Assembly: GCA_945883845.1 (NCBI GenBank)
Contig: CAMCYI010000008.1
Coordinates: 62,001-126,000, forward strand
DNA from: Bacteriovorax stolpii
GTDB lineage: Bacteria; Bdellovibrionota; Bacteriovoracia; Bacteriovoracales; Bacteriovoracaceae
Reading direction: 5' to 3'
Length of the DNA: 64,000 bases
Part shown: piece after piece, positions 25,036-34,135 of the stretch
Numbering within the stretch: the stretch's first letter is position 1
How the letters are laid out: each line of letters opens with the position of its first letter
Made by a program: the position numbers and the translations under genes
The notes under the pieces: model-generated
Database searches by the model: none
What the model was told of the DNA's origin: nothing
The model's input: the letters and a program-made list of their open reading frames with translations, nothing else

Positions 25036-26703
25036 ATGAAAATATTCTGGCTGGCACTCTCACTCATTGTATGCTTTCAGGTTTTTGCTGATGAAGTAAA
25101 AATTGAAATCAATCCGACTAAACCAGTGAAGGGTGAAGTTTTTAGAGCGTATTTCAGAATCTTTACAGATTCACAGGAAGAGCCTGTCGTTAATTTTATA
25201 CCTTCATCACTTGAAGTGGTTGATAAGTCCAATCAGGGCACATCCACCAGGACTATGTATGCCAATGGCAATTTCACTGTTACGAGAGAAATCACACTCG
25301 TTTATGATCTTGTTGCTAATAAGGCCGGAACAGCAAGTCTGCGCGAAATTAATGTGCAAGTAGGTTCGAAAACAATCCGACACCCATCAGTCTCACTAAC
25401 AGTTTTGAACGAGCCTGAAGAAAAATCAAATATCTTTGTTTTAGCTGATGTTGCGAAACGGGAAGTGTTTGTTGGTGAGGGTGTTCTTGTTCGCTATTAC
25501 GTTTACAGTAAAGTTGCAGTCAAAGGGATTGAGATCAAAAAATTCCCTGGCCTCAATCATTTCCTCAAGCGCTTCCTTCAGGAGCCAGAAAATCCGGAAA
25601 GAGTTAATTACGACGGAGAGGTTTTCGTCCGGCGACTGGTTTATTCAGCTAAGCTCTTCCCTGAAAAAACCGGGGAATTAAAAATTGATCCATTGTTTGC
25701 TTCAGTCACATTTGCCGAGATTAACAACAATGATCCATTTGGTTCATTTGGTTTTTCACGGGATTTCAAGACTCGCTCGCTTCATAGTGAACCAGTTGTT
25801 CTGATGGTCAAGCCTTTGCCCCCTCCGGTACCGCCTCACTTCACAGGGCTTATTGGTAAACATGATTTTGATCTTCAGGTCGGACAAAAAAAACTTATAG
25901 TCAATGAGCCTCTGGAAATCAAACTGACTGTGTCTGGCGGCGGTATGCTGGAAGGTCTTGAAGCTCCAGCTTTGATTACTCATCCGGGTTTTGAAGAATT
26001 TGAAACAAATGGTGATCTTAAAATTTCCGATGCGAATCTGGCGACAAAGACTTTTGATTACACCTACCTTGCGAAAGAAGATTTGAAGATCCCAGAAAGC
26101 TCAGTAACTTTGAGTTACTTTGATACTGAATCCATGCGCTATATAACAACACAGTTACCAATGCCTGAATTAGTCGTTGCGGGTGGCTCTGCAGCCAGAA
26201 AAGATTCACCTCCCCCTGAAAATGAAAAGAAAACGGATGAAAAGAAATCAGACCTGCCTGCAAAAATCACCGATTTTTCCGGGCCTTTACTCGCTGACCC
26301 TCTTCGATATCGCGAGTTCCTGCCATACGTAAATTTTCTACTTGCCATCGGTTCACTGGTCATTGCTCTCTCTTTCTTCGTGAAATCAAAAGCCTTTACT
26401 CGCCGTGCCTCGGCAGATGTTCCTGCACATTTTAAGCGGGGTAATTTTTCATTCGGTGAGTTCACTCGTTGGCTTTCTCCTCTCATACAAAGGACTGGTA
26501 AGCCTCCCGTGGCCATCATAAAAGACTCAACTCTGGAGGACGATGCTAAGGCTTATTTCATTGAACTATTGAATGCCAATGACTATAAAGACTATGCCAT
26601 ACGTAAAACGGCCATGCAGTTCAAGTACAATCCGGCCTACTTTAAAAGCCTAGGTAAGTATATAAAGAGTGCTGAAAATGAAAGTACACCAAAACCTTCC
26701 TGA
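25036..26703 (+). CDS. batD: BatD oxygen-tolerance protein
   Basis: 555 residues: signal peptide (LALSLIVCFQVFA), repeated immunoglobulin-like beta domains over about 20-370 (each with the kGExFxayf / vGEgvlvryy strand of BatD), a Lys/Glu/Pro linker, one membrane helix (about 432-450), and a cytoplasmic helical tail of about 100 residues. It follows batB-C with no gap and ends the Bat operon. Role in the complex is not established for the family. Confidence 0.88.
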   Translation: MKIFWLALSLIVCFQVFADEVKIEINPTKPVKGEVFRAYFRIFTDSQEEPVVNFIPSSLEVVDKSNQGTSTRTMYANGNFTVTREITLVYDLVANKAGTASLREINVQVGSKTIRHPSVSLTVLNEPEEKSNIFVLADVAKREVFVGEGVLVRYYVYSKVAVKGIEIKKFPGLNHFLKRFLQEPENPERVNYDGEVFVRRLVYSAKLFPEKTGELKIDPLFASVTFAEINNNDPFGSFGFSRDFKTRSLHSEPVVLMVKPLPPPVPPHFTGLIGKHDFDLQVGQKKLIVNEPLEIKLTVSGGGMLEGLEAPALITHPGFEEFETNGDLKISDANLATKTFDYTYLAKEDLKIPESSVTLSYFDTESMRYITTQLPMPELVVAGGSAARKDSPPPENEKKTDEKKSDLPAKITDFSGPLLADPLRYREFLPYVNFLLAIGSLVIALSFFVKSKAFTRRASADVPAHFKRGNFSFGEFTRWLSPLIQRTGKPPVAIIKDSTLEDDAKAYFIELLNANDYKDYAIRKTAMQFKYNPAYFKSLGKYIKSAENESTPKPS

Positions 26704-27619
26704 TCTACCGAAACATCACGATAAGCCACTCGAGATTGGTCTTACGATTGGTAATTTCGATGGTGTCCACCTCGGTCACCAGCAGCTTCTTGCAAAAATA
26801 AAATCTGAATGTCAGCAACATGCTCTCACTTTTGTTGTGATGACTTTTATTCCTCACCCCCAGAAAATTCTCCAGCCAGAAAAAGAACGTTTTCTCCTGG
26901 CAAGTTATGATCATCGACGGAAGTTACTTGAGTATGCAGGTGTTGATCATTTGATTGAAATGAAATTTACCCGTGACTTTAGTACTCTCGGGCCACGGGA
27001 ATTCATGGAAAAATTTCTTTTCACATATCCTGGTTTCAAACATCTCTACCTTGGATATGATTTTGCCTTTGGGGCCAACAAGCAGGGTGGATTTGATCTT
27101 GTTAAAGAAATCTGTGAGCCACGAGGGATTGCAGTTGATATTCAACCGAAGTTCTCCCATCACGGTAAAGTTGTTTCATCAAGTCTTTTACGGGAATTCA
27201 TCACGAGCGGACAGGTTGAAGAAGCCAGAAGTTTTCTCGGGCATCCATTTCATCTTGAAGGCCTTGTCGTGAAAGGCGAAGGACGGGGAAAAAAAATAGG
27301 ATTTCCTACTGCCAATGTTCACGTCTCCTCTGATTTGATTGTCCCCGACAAAGGCGTCTATGTAACGCTCACAACTCATAAGGGGATGACCTATCAATCC
27401 GTCACAAACATTGGTAATAATCCCACCTTCAGAGATTCTGACCAAATAAGCATTGAGACAAACCTCTTTGACTTTGATCTTGATATATATGGCGAACAAC
27501 TTGAGATCCAGTTCCTGAAACGCATTCGTCCCGAAAGAAAGTTTCCTACAGTTAATGATCTTATTACGCAGATCAAACTTGATGTAGAACTCGCCAGAAA
27601 GTATTCGGATCAGCCATGA
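26678..27619 (+). CDS. ribF: Bifunctional riboflavin kinase / FAD synthetase
   Basis: 313 residues. N-terminal FAD synthetase domain with GNFDGVHLGHQ (nucleotidyltransferase HxGH-like motif), FxPHPQKIL, YLGYDFAFGANKQG and SSSLLRE; C-terminal riboflavin kinase domain with VKGEGRGKKIGFPTAN and YVTLT. It makes FMN and then FAD from riboflavin. The start is either ATG at 26678 or GTG at 26669; both overlap the end of batD, so ribF is read through from the Bat operon. Confidence 0.94.
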   Translation: MKVHQNLPDLPKHHDKPLEIGLTIGNFDGVHLGHQQLLAKIKSECQQHALTFVVMTFIPHPQKILQPEKERFLLASYDHRRKLLEYAGVDHLIEMKFTRDFSTLGPREFMEKFLFTYPGFKHLYLGYDFAFGANKQGGFDLVKEICEPRGIAVDIQPKFSHHGKVVSSSLLREFITSGQVEEARSFLGHPFHLEGLVVKGEGRGKKIGFPTANVHVSSDLIVPDKGVYVTLTTHKGMTYQSVTNIGNNPTFRDSDQISIETNLFDFDLDIYGEQLEIQFLKRIRPERKFPTVNDLITQIKLDVELARKYSDQP

Positions 27620-28308
27620 GGCTGGCACTTCTTGGCAAAAACATATCTCATTCATTGTCTCCATCACTTTACCGGGAAATACTGGGCCACGAACTTGAAA
27701 GCTACGAATTGATTGATGCTGCTGACCCCGCATCTATACCTTCATTAGCAGAGATGGCCCGCACACTTAATGGCCTAAACATCACAGCTCCTTATAAAAA
27801 ACATTTCTTCTCACAAGTAATCACCTCCGAAATTTTAAAACGAATCGGCGCGATTAATTGCATTGCTTTTGGAAAGTCAGAAATAATTGGTACGAATACT
27901 GATTACATTGCGACCCGTGAAATTCTGCAAAGGATGACGATAGGAGAAGCCTGCCAGCTCATCCTATTGGGAAGTGGTTCCATGGCCACGATGACAAAAA
28001 TCATCGCCGAAGAGCTCGGCTTGCCATTGAAACAGTATTCAAGATCCACAGAAGCAAATCTCTCGGGATTAGATTTACGTTCTAGTCACTCTTCTGAAAA
28101 GAAGACCATCATCATCAACTCGTGCTCCCGCGATTTCATATTTCAGGGTTTGGTTCACCATGAAGCTCACTTTTGGGACTATAATTATAATTTTTCACCT
28201 CATTCACAGTCTCTTCCATCCAGAGTGAAAACCTACACTGACGGAACTGAGCTTTTGCGACTACAAGCAATTGCGGCAGTCAACTTTTGGCGGGAAAACA
28301 AACTCTAA
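27616..28308 (+). CDS. aroE: Shikimate dehydrogenase family protein
   Basis: 230 residues, shorter than the usual 270 of AroE. The substrate-binding SHSLSPSLY and NITAPYKKHF (with the catalytic Lys) and GAINCI with NTDY (catalytic Asp) are present. The NADP-binding loop is GSGSMATMT where GxGGAA/S is normal, so the cofactor site is altered. It reduces 3-dehydroshikimate in aromatic amino acid synthesis. ATGA overlap with ribF. aroQ of the same pathway lies 15 kb downstream. Confidence 0.85.
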   Translation: MRLALLGKNISHSLSPSLYREILGHELESYELIDAADPASIPSLAEMARTLNGLNITAPYKKHFFSQVITSEILKRIGAINCIAFGKSEIIGTNTDYIATREILQRMTIGEACQLILLGSGSMATMTKIIAEELGLPLKQYSRSTEANLSGLDLRSSHSSEKKTIIINSCSRDFIFQGLVHHEAHFWDYNYNFSPHSQSLPSRVKTYTDGTELLRLQAIAAVNFWRENKL

Positions 28309-28365
28309 ACTTAAGTGCTGAAAAACCCGAAAGTATTTACATACAATTAAAGGGTTATTCACGCC

Positions 28366-30036
28366 ATGATTCGCAAAGAGTTCATTGATATTGTCACAAA
28401 CACGGGGATGGCCACTCTCAAAGAGTTGCGACGCCTCTCCATGGGCAAAGAAGATGAAATCAACGAGTTCGAACTTTTATCGATGCCTTACTTTGATGAA
28501 AATAAGTTCGCTAAAATTTGTTCAGAAAGATTCAGCATAACATTTATTGATCTTCGAAATGCTAAAGTGCCTGCTGATACTCTGGGCACGATGAAAAAGA
28601 GACTTGTCATTAAGTTTAGGGCCATACCTATTCAGAAAACCAGCACTAAGATTACGATGGCCACATTTGACCCGAGTGTGATTGCTGAAGCAACGAAAGA
28701 ACTGACTGACGTTTATAAAAAACAAATTGAATTCATTCTCACGAATATTTCATCATGGCGAAAGCTTTATGCCGGGGTGAAGGAATCAGTTGATGACCTC
28801 ATCAACAACATTACTGAAGTCACTGCAAACAGTGCCAATGAAGACAGTGTTAAAGCGGAAGATATTCCGGATGACGTTGTAACTTTCGTCAACAGACTCC
28901 TGGCCGAGGCTTACGTTAAAAAGGCCTCTGATATTCACGTTGAACCATATGAAAGAGTTTTTCGGGTTCGTTTCCGTATCGACGGAAATCTTGTTGAAGT
29001 CGCCCAGCCACCAAAAAGTATGATGGCCCCGGTTCTTTCACGTCTTAAGATTATGTCCCAGATGGATATTTCTGAAAAACGTAAACCGCAGGATGGCCGT
29101 ATCAAACTGCTCATCGGAAGTCATCCCATCGATTACCGCGTTTCTTCTCTACCGACTTTATTCGGTGAGAAGATTGTTCTTCGACTTCTGGATTCAACCA
29201 ACCTTCAGCTCGACATGACGAAGCTTGGTTTCGAACCAAAACAGCTGGAAGTTTTTAAGGAAGGTATCTACCGTCCCTACGGAATGTGTCTTGTTACTGG
29301 TCCAACAGGTTCAGGTAAGACGACAACTTTATATTCTGCTATTGCTGATCTTAATAAGCCCGACACCAATATTTCCACCGCCGAAGATCCTGTAGAGTTT
29401 AACCTTGAAGGGATTAACCAGGTAAACGTGCGTAAGGAAGTGGGACTGACTTTCGCCACTTGTCTGAAGGCATTCCTTCGACAGGATCCCGACATCATCA
29501 TGGTAGGAGAGATTCGAGATCTTGAAGTAGGAGAGATTGCAGTTGAAGCCGCACTCACTGGCCACTTAGTTCTTTCGACACTTCATACAAACGATGCCCC
29601 TGCGACAGTCACCCGATTACTTAACATGGGTATTGAACCTTTCCTTGTGGTGGCCGCTCTTAATGTTATCGTGGCCCAGCGACTCTGCAGAAAAATATGC
29701 ATGAACTGCCGTGAAGAAAGAAAGGTATTACCAGATGAACTTATCCTTTGTGGTTTTGCACCAGCATCAGCTGAAAAAATCAAAGTCTACCATGGTAAAG
29801 GTTGCGAGATGTGTAACAATACTGGGTATAAGGGACGACTGGCGATTTACGAAGTACTTTCGGTAACTCCAAAAATTCGTGAGCTCATCCTGAGAAATGC
29901 TTCTGGTGATGATATCAAGAAACAAGCTATCCGCGACGGTATGAAGACCTTGAGAATGTGTGCGCTGACGAAGGTGGCACAGGGACTGACAACACTTGAA
30001 GAAGCGGTGACGAACTCAGCTTCAGATCAACTGTAG
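28366..30036 (+). CDS. pilB: Type IV pilus extension ATPase PilB
   Basis: 556 residues. N-terminal MshEN-like domain (about 1-150), then the GspE/PilB ATPase with Walker A GPTGSGKTTT at about 312, Asp box, Walker B DPDIIMVGEIRD and His box TGHLVLSTLHTND. A zinc-binding C-x2-C...C-x2-C (CMNCRE, CEMCNNTG) is near the C-terminus, which separates PilB from PilT. It powers pilus assembly from the cytoplasmic side. First gene of a pilB-pilT-pilC unit. Confidence 0.95.
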   Translation: MIRKEFIDIVTNTGMATLKELRRLSMGKEDEINEFELLSMPYFDENKFAKICSERFSITFIDLRNAKVPADTLGTMKKRLVIKFRAIPIQKTSTKITMATFDPSVIAEATKELTDVYKKQIEFILTNISSWRKLYAGVKESVDDLINNITEVTANSANEDSVKAEDIPDDVVTFVNRLLAEAYVKKASDIHVEPYERVFRVRFRIDGNLVEVAQPPKSMMAPVLSRLKIMSQMDISEKRKPQDGRIKLLIGSHPIDYRVSSLPTLFGEKIVLRLLDSTNLQLDMTKLGFEPKQLEVFKEGIYRPYGMCLVTGPTGSGKTTTLYSAIADLNKPDTNISTAEDPVEFNLEGINQVNVRKEVGLTFATCLKAFLRQDPDIIMVGEIRDLEVGEIAVEAALTGHLVLSTLHTNDAPATVTRLLNMGIEPFLVVAALNVIVAQRLCRKICMNCREERKVLPDELILCGFAPASAEKIKVYHGKGCEMCNNTGYKGRLAIYEVLSVTPKIRELILRNASGDDIKKQAIRDGMKTLRMCALTKVAQGLTTLEEAVTNSASDQL

Positions 30037-30046
30037 GAGATGATGT

Positions 30047-31171
30047 ATGAGTGAACCTACTAACACGAAGACAGCGGATCAGGGGATTGGAAGTCTCCAG
30101 ATCCAGCAGTTATTCAAGGTTATGGTGGATAACGGCGCATCAGATTTGCACATAACAGTTGGTTCAGCTCCCGGCATGCGTATCAGTGGAGAGATCGTTC
30201 GTGTAAAAGTTGGTAGTCTCACTCCTGATGATACAAAACGTCTCATTTATCAAATTCTCACTGAAAAACAAAAAGCAGAGCTCGAAAAAAACCTCGAGCT
30301 CGATTTCTCTTTCGGGATCAAGGGCCTCGCGCGTTTTCGTGCGAACGTATTTTATTCGAAAGGTGCAACCGCCGCTGTCTTCCGTCAGATTCCAAGTTTA
30401 ATTCCTGATTTCGAGGCCCTCGGTCTTCCTCCGGTTCTTCTCGAGATGGTTAACGTCTCCAGTGGTCTCTTCCTGGTTACAGGACCTACGGGGTCCGGTA
30501 AGTCGACAACCCTTGCTTCTATCATTGATAAACTCAACGCTACTGGTTCCAACCATATTATTACTCTAGAAGATCCCATCGAATTCGTGCACCAACACAA
30601 GATGTCTCTCGTTAACCAGCGCGAAGTGGGAGCCGATACTCTTAGTTTTGGCCGCGGGATCAAATCACTTCTTCGTCAAGATCCGGATATCGTTCTCGTA
30701 GGAGAGCTTCGTGACCCTGAAACGATCGAAGCTGCACTCACGATTGCAGAAACAGGACACGTGGTTTTTGGAACACTTCACACCAACTCCACTGTCCAGA
30801 CCATCAACCGTATCATTAACGTTTTCTCCCATGAACAGCAGGAACAGATTCGTACTCTACTTTCATTCGTGCTTCAGGGAGTGGTTGCCCAGCAGCTCCT
30901 TCCGAAACTTCCGAAAGGTCGTGCACTCGTGCAGGAAATTCTTCGCATTACTCCGGCCATCCGGAACTTGATTCGTGAGGATAAAGTTCACCAGATTTAT
31001 TCACAAATGCAGATCGGGCAGGAAGATACCGGAATGAACACGATGAACCAACATATTAAAAAGCATGTTGATGGAGGTGTTATCACTCCTGAAACAGCCA
31101 TGACATATTCCAATAACCCTGAAGAGCTGGCCCGCATGTTAGGCCTGCATAACGCTCCTAAGAAACGGTAA
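30047..31171 (+). CDS. pilT: Type IV pilus retraction ATPase PilT
   Basis: 374 residues. Starts with the PilT segment LLKVMVDNGASDLHITVGSAP, has Walker A GPTGSGKST at about 146, Walker B DPDIVLVGELRD, and the C-terminal AIRNLIRE motif specific to retraction ATPases. No zinc motif. It drives pilus retraction and hence twitching; in predatory relatives pili are used to attach to or enter prey. GGAGATG ribosome site, 10 bases after pilB. Confidence 0.96.
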   Translation: MSEPTNTKTADQGIGSLQIQQLFKVMVDNGASDLHITVGSAPGMRISGEIVRVKVGSLTPDDTKRLIYQILTEKQKAELEKNLELDFSFGIKGLARFRANVFYSKGATAAVFRQIPSLIPDFEALGLPPVLLEMVNVSSGLFLVTGPTGSGKSTTLASIIDKLNATGSNHIITLEDPIEFVHQHKMSLVNQREVGADTLSFGRGIKSLLRQDPDIVLVGELRDPETIEAALTIAETGHVVFGTLHTNSTVQTINRIINVFSHEQQEQIRTLLSFVLQGVVAQQLLPKLPKGRALVQEILRITPAIRNLIREDKVHQIYSQMQIGQEDTGMNTMNQHIKKHVDGGVITPETAMTYSNNPEELARMLGLHNAPKKR

Positions 31172-31176
31172 AGCTA

Positions 31177-32400
31177 ATGCCAATGTTTAAGTATGTCGGA
31201 TTTACTTCCGACGGAAAAAAAATTGAGTCGACGATCGAAGCTGAAAACGAAAAAGAAGTTAAGAAACTTCTTCGTCGTCAGAATATTCGCGCGACAAAAG
31301 TCATTGCTCCTTCGATCTTCGAAGCCGATCTTGGTATGTTCCTTGCGGACAAAGGATTACTTCGTCCGTTTGGGCGTGCCGAGCTCATGCGTTTCACCCG
31401 TCAGCTTTCCATTCTCATCAACGCTGGTGTTCCTATCCTTGAATGTATGGAAATTCTCTATAAGCAGGAACAGAATCCCTCACTCAAGAAAGTTGTAAAA
31501 AGTATTTCAACACAGGTGGAAGAGGGGAAGACTCTCTTTGATGCCATGTCTCAACAACCGGGCTTTGATAAACTCTACTGCGCACTTGTTAAAGCTGGAG
31601 AAGCTGCAGGTATTCTTGATACCATTCTTGTGAAGCTCGCTGAGTTCCTCGAAAAAGCTGAGAAACTTAAGAAGCAGGTTAAATCCGCTCTGACTTATCC
31701 CGTGATTGTTGTGTTGGTAGGTATTCTCGTTATTTTTGGTTTGATGACCTATGTAGTTCCGCAGTTTGTAGGGATCCTGAAAGACTCCAATCAGGAAATC
31801 CCCTGGGTTACTCAGGTAGTAATGGATATCTCATCATTCTTTCAGAACTATACTCTTCTGCTTGTCGCAGGGATTGTTGCTTTCGTGATGTTGTTCATTA
31901 ATTTCATTAAAACGAAAGAAGGAAAAGCTCAGTGGGATAGAATCACGATGAAAACTCCTTTGTTTGGAATACTCATTATCAAAGGTAATCTCGGTGCATT
32001 TACAAGAACACTTGCGACCATGCTCGCGGCCGGTGTTCCCATCATTGATTCTCTCGAGATCTGTATTGATACACTTGATAACACCCAGATTGCCAAAGAC
32101 CTCATGAAAGTGAGGAAAGCGGTTATTGAAGGTAAGTCTATTACTGAGCCTCTTTCAAGGATTGATTACTTTCCTCCATTGGTTACACAAATGATCAAGG
32201 TGGGTGAGGCCACAGGTAACCTGGATCAGATGTTGATTAAGGTTGCAGACGTATTCCAGGAAGAAGTGGAAGAGCTCGTAGGTAACCTTACGAAACTTAT
32301 TGAGCCTATTATTATCGTGGTCTTGGGCGGTATTATCGCATTCGTTTTGATTGCGATGTACTTACCAATATTTATGTCAGCTGGTGGGGTTTCAGAGTAG
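31177..32400 (+). CDS. pilC: Type IV pilus inner-membrane platform protein PilC
   Basis: 407 residues with two repeated T2SF domains (about 68-190 and 270-395) and three membrane helices (about 170-190, 220-240, 375-400), the standard PilC/GspF layout. Motifs include FTRQLSILINAGVPILE and FTRTLATMLAAGVPIIDSLE. It links the cytoplasmic ATPases to pilin in the inner membrane. Five bases after pilT. Confidence 0.95.
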   Translation: MPMFKYVGFTSDGKKIESTIEAENEKEVKKLLRRQNIRATKVIAPSIFEADLGMFLADKGLLRPFGRAELMRFTRQLSILINAGVPILECMEILYKQEQNPSLKKVVKSISTQVEEGKTLFDAMSQQPGFDKLYCALVKAGEAAGILDTILVKLAEFLEKAEKLKKQVKSALTYPVIVVLVGILVIFGLMTYVVPQFVGILKDSNQEIPWVTQVVMDISSFFQNYTLLLVAGIVAFVMLFINFIKTKEGKAQWDRITMKTPLFGILIIKGNLGAFTRTLATMLAAGVPIIDSLEICIDTLDNTQIAKDLMKVRKAVIEGKSITEPLSRIDYFPPLVTQMIKVGEATGNLDQMLIKVADVFQEEVEELVGNLTKLIEPIIIVVLGGIIAFVLIAMYLPIFMSAGGVSE

Positions 32401-32450
32401 TGATTGCCCCGATTCGTAGGCATGACTTTTAAGCGGTCCGGGCCGCAACC

Positions 32451-32478
32451 TCAAGTAACCGGCATAAGTTGCCGATAA
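32451..32478 (+). promoter_or_regulatory. Sigma-28 (FliA)-type promoter of the main pilin gene
   Basis: TCAAG (32451-32455), exactly 15 bases, then GCCGATAA (32471-32478), a perfect match to the FliA -10 element and the TCAAG type of -35. Transcription would begin near 32485, giving a 160-base leader before pilA. Myxococcus uses sigma-54 and PilSR for pilA; no pilSR genes are here. Bdellovibrio attack-phase promoters are of this FliA type. Confidence 0.8.
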
Positions 32479-32606
32479 GAGAATTAACAAAAAATGTTTG
32501 TTATATTTTTAAATGAATAAGTAATTTTCGAATAAAATAGTAACTGAGCAGTTAGATGAATTGGGGATTCTTAATATCACCAAAACGAAGACAGCTCATA
32601 ACCAAC

Positions 32607-32629
32607 ACCTGATCTCTTAATGTTCAGGT
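32607..32629 (+). other. Hairpin before the pilin ribosome site
   Basis: ACCTGA (32607-32612) pairs with TCAGGT (32624-32629) around an 11-base loop; AAGGAG follows at 32634-32639 and the ATG at 32645. It may protect the abundant pilin message or tune translation. Confidence 0.35.
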
Positions 32630-32644
32630 TTATAAGGAGTCTCT

Positions 32645-33337
32645 ATGAAAACGTTTTTAAAGACGCTTAAGCGTCAGGACGGGTTTACACTCGTCGAGCT
32701 CATGGTCGTGGTCGCGATTATCGGTATCTTGTCTGCTGTTGCAATTCCTAACTTCAAGAAGTATCAGGCACGTGCTAAAACTTCTGAAGCTAAACTTCAG
32801 CTCTCTGCGATGTACACGGCCGAACAATCTTTTTATAGTGACTATAATATGTACGCGACCTGCCTCAAGTACATGGGTTACGATCCAAGCGGAGAAGTCA
32901 ATCAGCGTTACTATCTCACGGGTTTCCCGCGTATAACGTCAGCTGTTGATGCGGCCCCGTTAGCTGCCGCAGCTAACTCAGGTCTTTCAACTGATGCTCA
33001 AGCTGCCACTGCCCTCGGTGGATGTGCGAATACTGCTCCGACTTCGGATGCCAATTTTTTCCCTCCTGGTAAGCAAATTGGTACTTCACTGGCAACAACA
33101 GCTTCGGTTACAGCTGGCACCGCTGCTCTTACCGTTGCTCTTGCAGCGATTTCGAATTCGACTGCAGGTACCGATGGGATCGGTACCCAAATAAATGATA
33201 CTACCATGGCATTTCGTGCAGTAGCTTCTGGGGTCATCGATCAAGATTATATCGGCGCCGGTACAGGTACAGCTGAATCCTCTCTCTTCTCGATCAATCA
33301 GGAGAAGCGAATCTTTAATCCGAGACTCGGATACTAA
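32645..33337 (+). CDS. pilA: Type IV major pilin PilA (first of two)
   Basis: 230 residues. Short leader ending QDG, cleaved before [16 protein letters not shown], with the conserved Glu at +5 and the hydrophobic N-terminal helix. Two cysteines (ATCLKY and GGCANT) probably form the pilin disulfide. The middle is Ala/Thr/Ser-rich and the chain ends in [15 protein letters not shown] ribosome site five bases before the ATG, and a sigma-28-type promoter upstream. A terminator follows directly. Confidence 0.95.
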   Translation: MKTFLKTLKRQDGFTLVELMVVVAIIGILSAVAIPNFKKYQARAKTSEAKLQLSAMYTAEQSFYSDYNMYATCLKYMGYDPSGEVNQRYYLTGFPRITSAVDAAPLAAAANSGLSTDAQAATALGGCANTAPTSDANFFPPGKQIGTSLATTASVTAGTAALTVALAAISNSTAGTDGIGTQINDTTMAFRAVASGVIDQDYIGAGTGTAESSLFSINQEKRIFNPRLGY

Positions 33338-33368
33338 ATCTTCTCAAAATGTAATCCAGCATTCTCAA

Positions 33369-33398
33369 AGAGGGGGCCTTGTGGCCCTCTCTTTTTTT
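33369..33398 (+). terminator. Intrinsic terminator between the two pilin genes
   Basis: Ten-base stem with one G-T wobble, AGAGGGGGCC (33369-33378) with GGCCCTCTCT (33383-33392), loop TTGT, then a T-rich tract. It should stop most transcripts of the first pilin gene. Confidence 0.9.
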
Positions 33399-33433
33399 AT
33401 TTTTTGATCAGGATTATGTAAAAACCAAGTAGA

Positions 33434-34135
33434 ATGAAGGATATGCGAAAGCGATTCAGGAAAATTCTATCTGAGAAAGGTTTTACTCTCGTCGAAATGA
33501 TGATCGTTGTTGCTATCCTTGGCCTTCTCGCTGTCGTTGCACTTCCAAATTTCAAAAAATATCAATCTCGCTCAAAAACTTCTGAAGCCAAGCTTCAACT
33601 CGCTGCCATTTACACCGCTCAGCAATCTTTTTATGCTGACTACACGATGTATGCGACCTGTCTCAAATACATGGGGTACGATCCGTCCGGTGAAATCAAT
33701 CAGCGGTATTACCTCACGGGTTTCCCGACGATCACTTCAGCCGTTTCACCAAGTGCTATGACGACTGCATTCACGATGGGAATCTCTACAGATGCTCAGG
33801 CCAGCGCTGCAAACGGTGGATGTGCAAATTCTGGCCCCGTGATTGACGCAAATTATTTTCTTCCAGGGAAAAGAGTCGGTAGTTCTCTGGCAACAGTTGC
33901 TTCTCTTACGGCCGGAGACCCTGCACTTAACAAAGCATCTTCTAACCTCTCGGATTCCACTGCTGCAAGAGATGGCCTGGGAATTCAAGACACAGCAAAC
34001 ACTCTCGTCTTTCGGGCCGTAGCGACCGGAGTCATTGATCAGGATTTTCAAGGAGGGGGGACGGGAGCGAACGAATCATCCATTTTTTCGATAAATCAGG
34101 ATAAAAGAATTTTCAACCCCAGACTCGGCTACTAA
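33434..34135 (+). CDS. Type IV pilin paralogue (second of two)
   Basis: 233 residues. Leader ending SEKG before FTLVEMMIVVAILGLL, Glu at +5. It shares with the first pilin the long block around [14 protein letters not shown], both cysteines and the RIFNPRLGY end, but differs in the middle third. I see no strong promoter in the 35 bases after the preceding terminator, so it may depend on readthrough or be weakly expressed. Start could also be the Met three codons later. Its TAA overlaps the stop of the convergent gene. Confidence 0.92.
   Translation: MKDMRKRFRKILSEKGFTLVEMMIVVAILGLLAVVALPNFKKYQSRSKTSEAKLQLAAIYTAQQSFYADYTMYATCLKYMGYDPSGEINQRYYLTGFPTITSAVSPSAMTTAFTMGISTDAQASAANGGCANSGPVIDANYFLPGKRVGSSLATVASLTAGDPALNKASSNLSDSTAARDGLGIQDTANTLVFRAVATGVIDQDFQGGGTGANESSIFSINQDKRIFNPRLGY

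Noticed and set aside
24311..25067. Minus-strand frames rich in Leu, Phe and Ser opposite the BatB-C tail
   Set aside because: They are the complement of Lys/Glu-rich low-complexity codons and only mimic membrane proteins.
32459..32473. Possible sigma-54 promoter (GG...GC) before pilA
   Set aside because: GG and GC are 8 bases apart and sigma-54 needs 10; the overlapping FliA element is a far better match and no activator gene is nearby.
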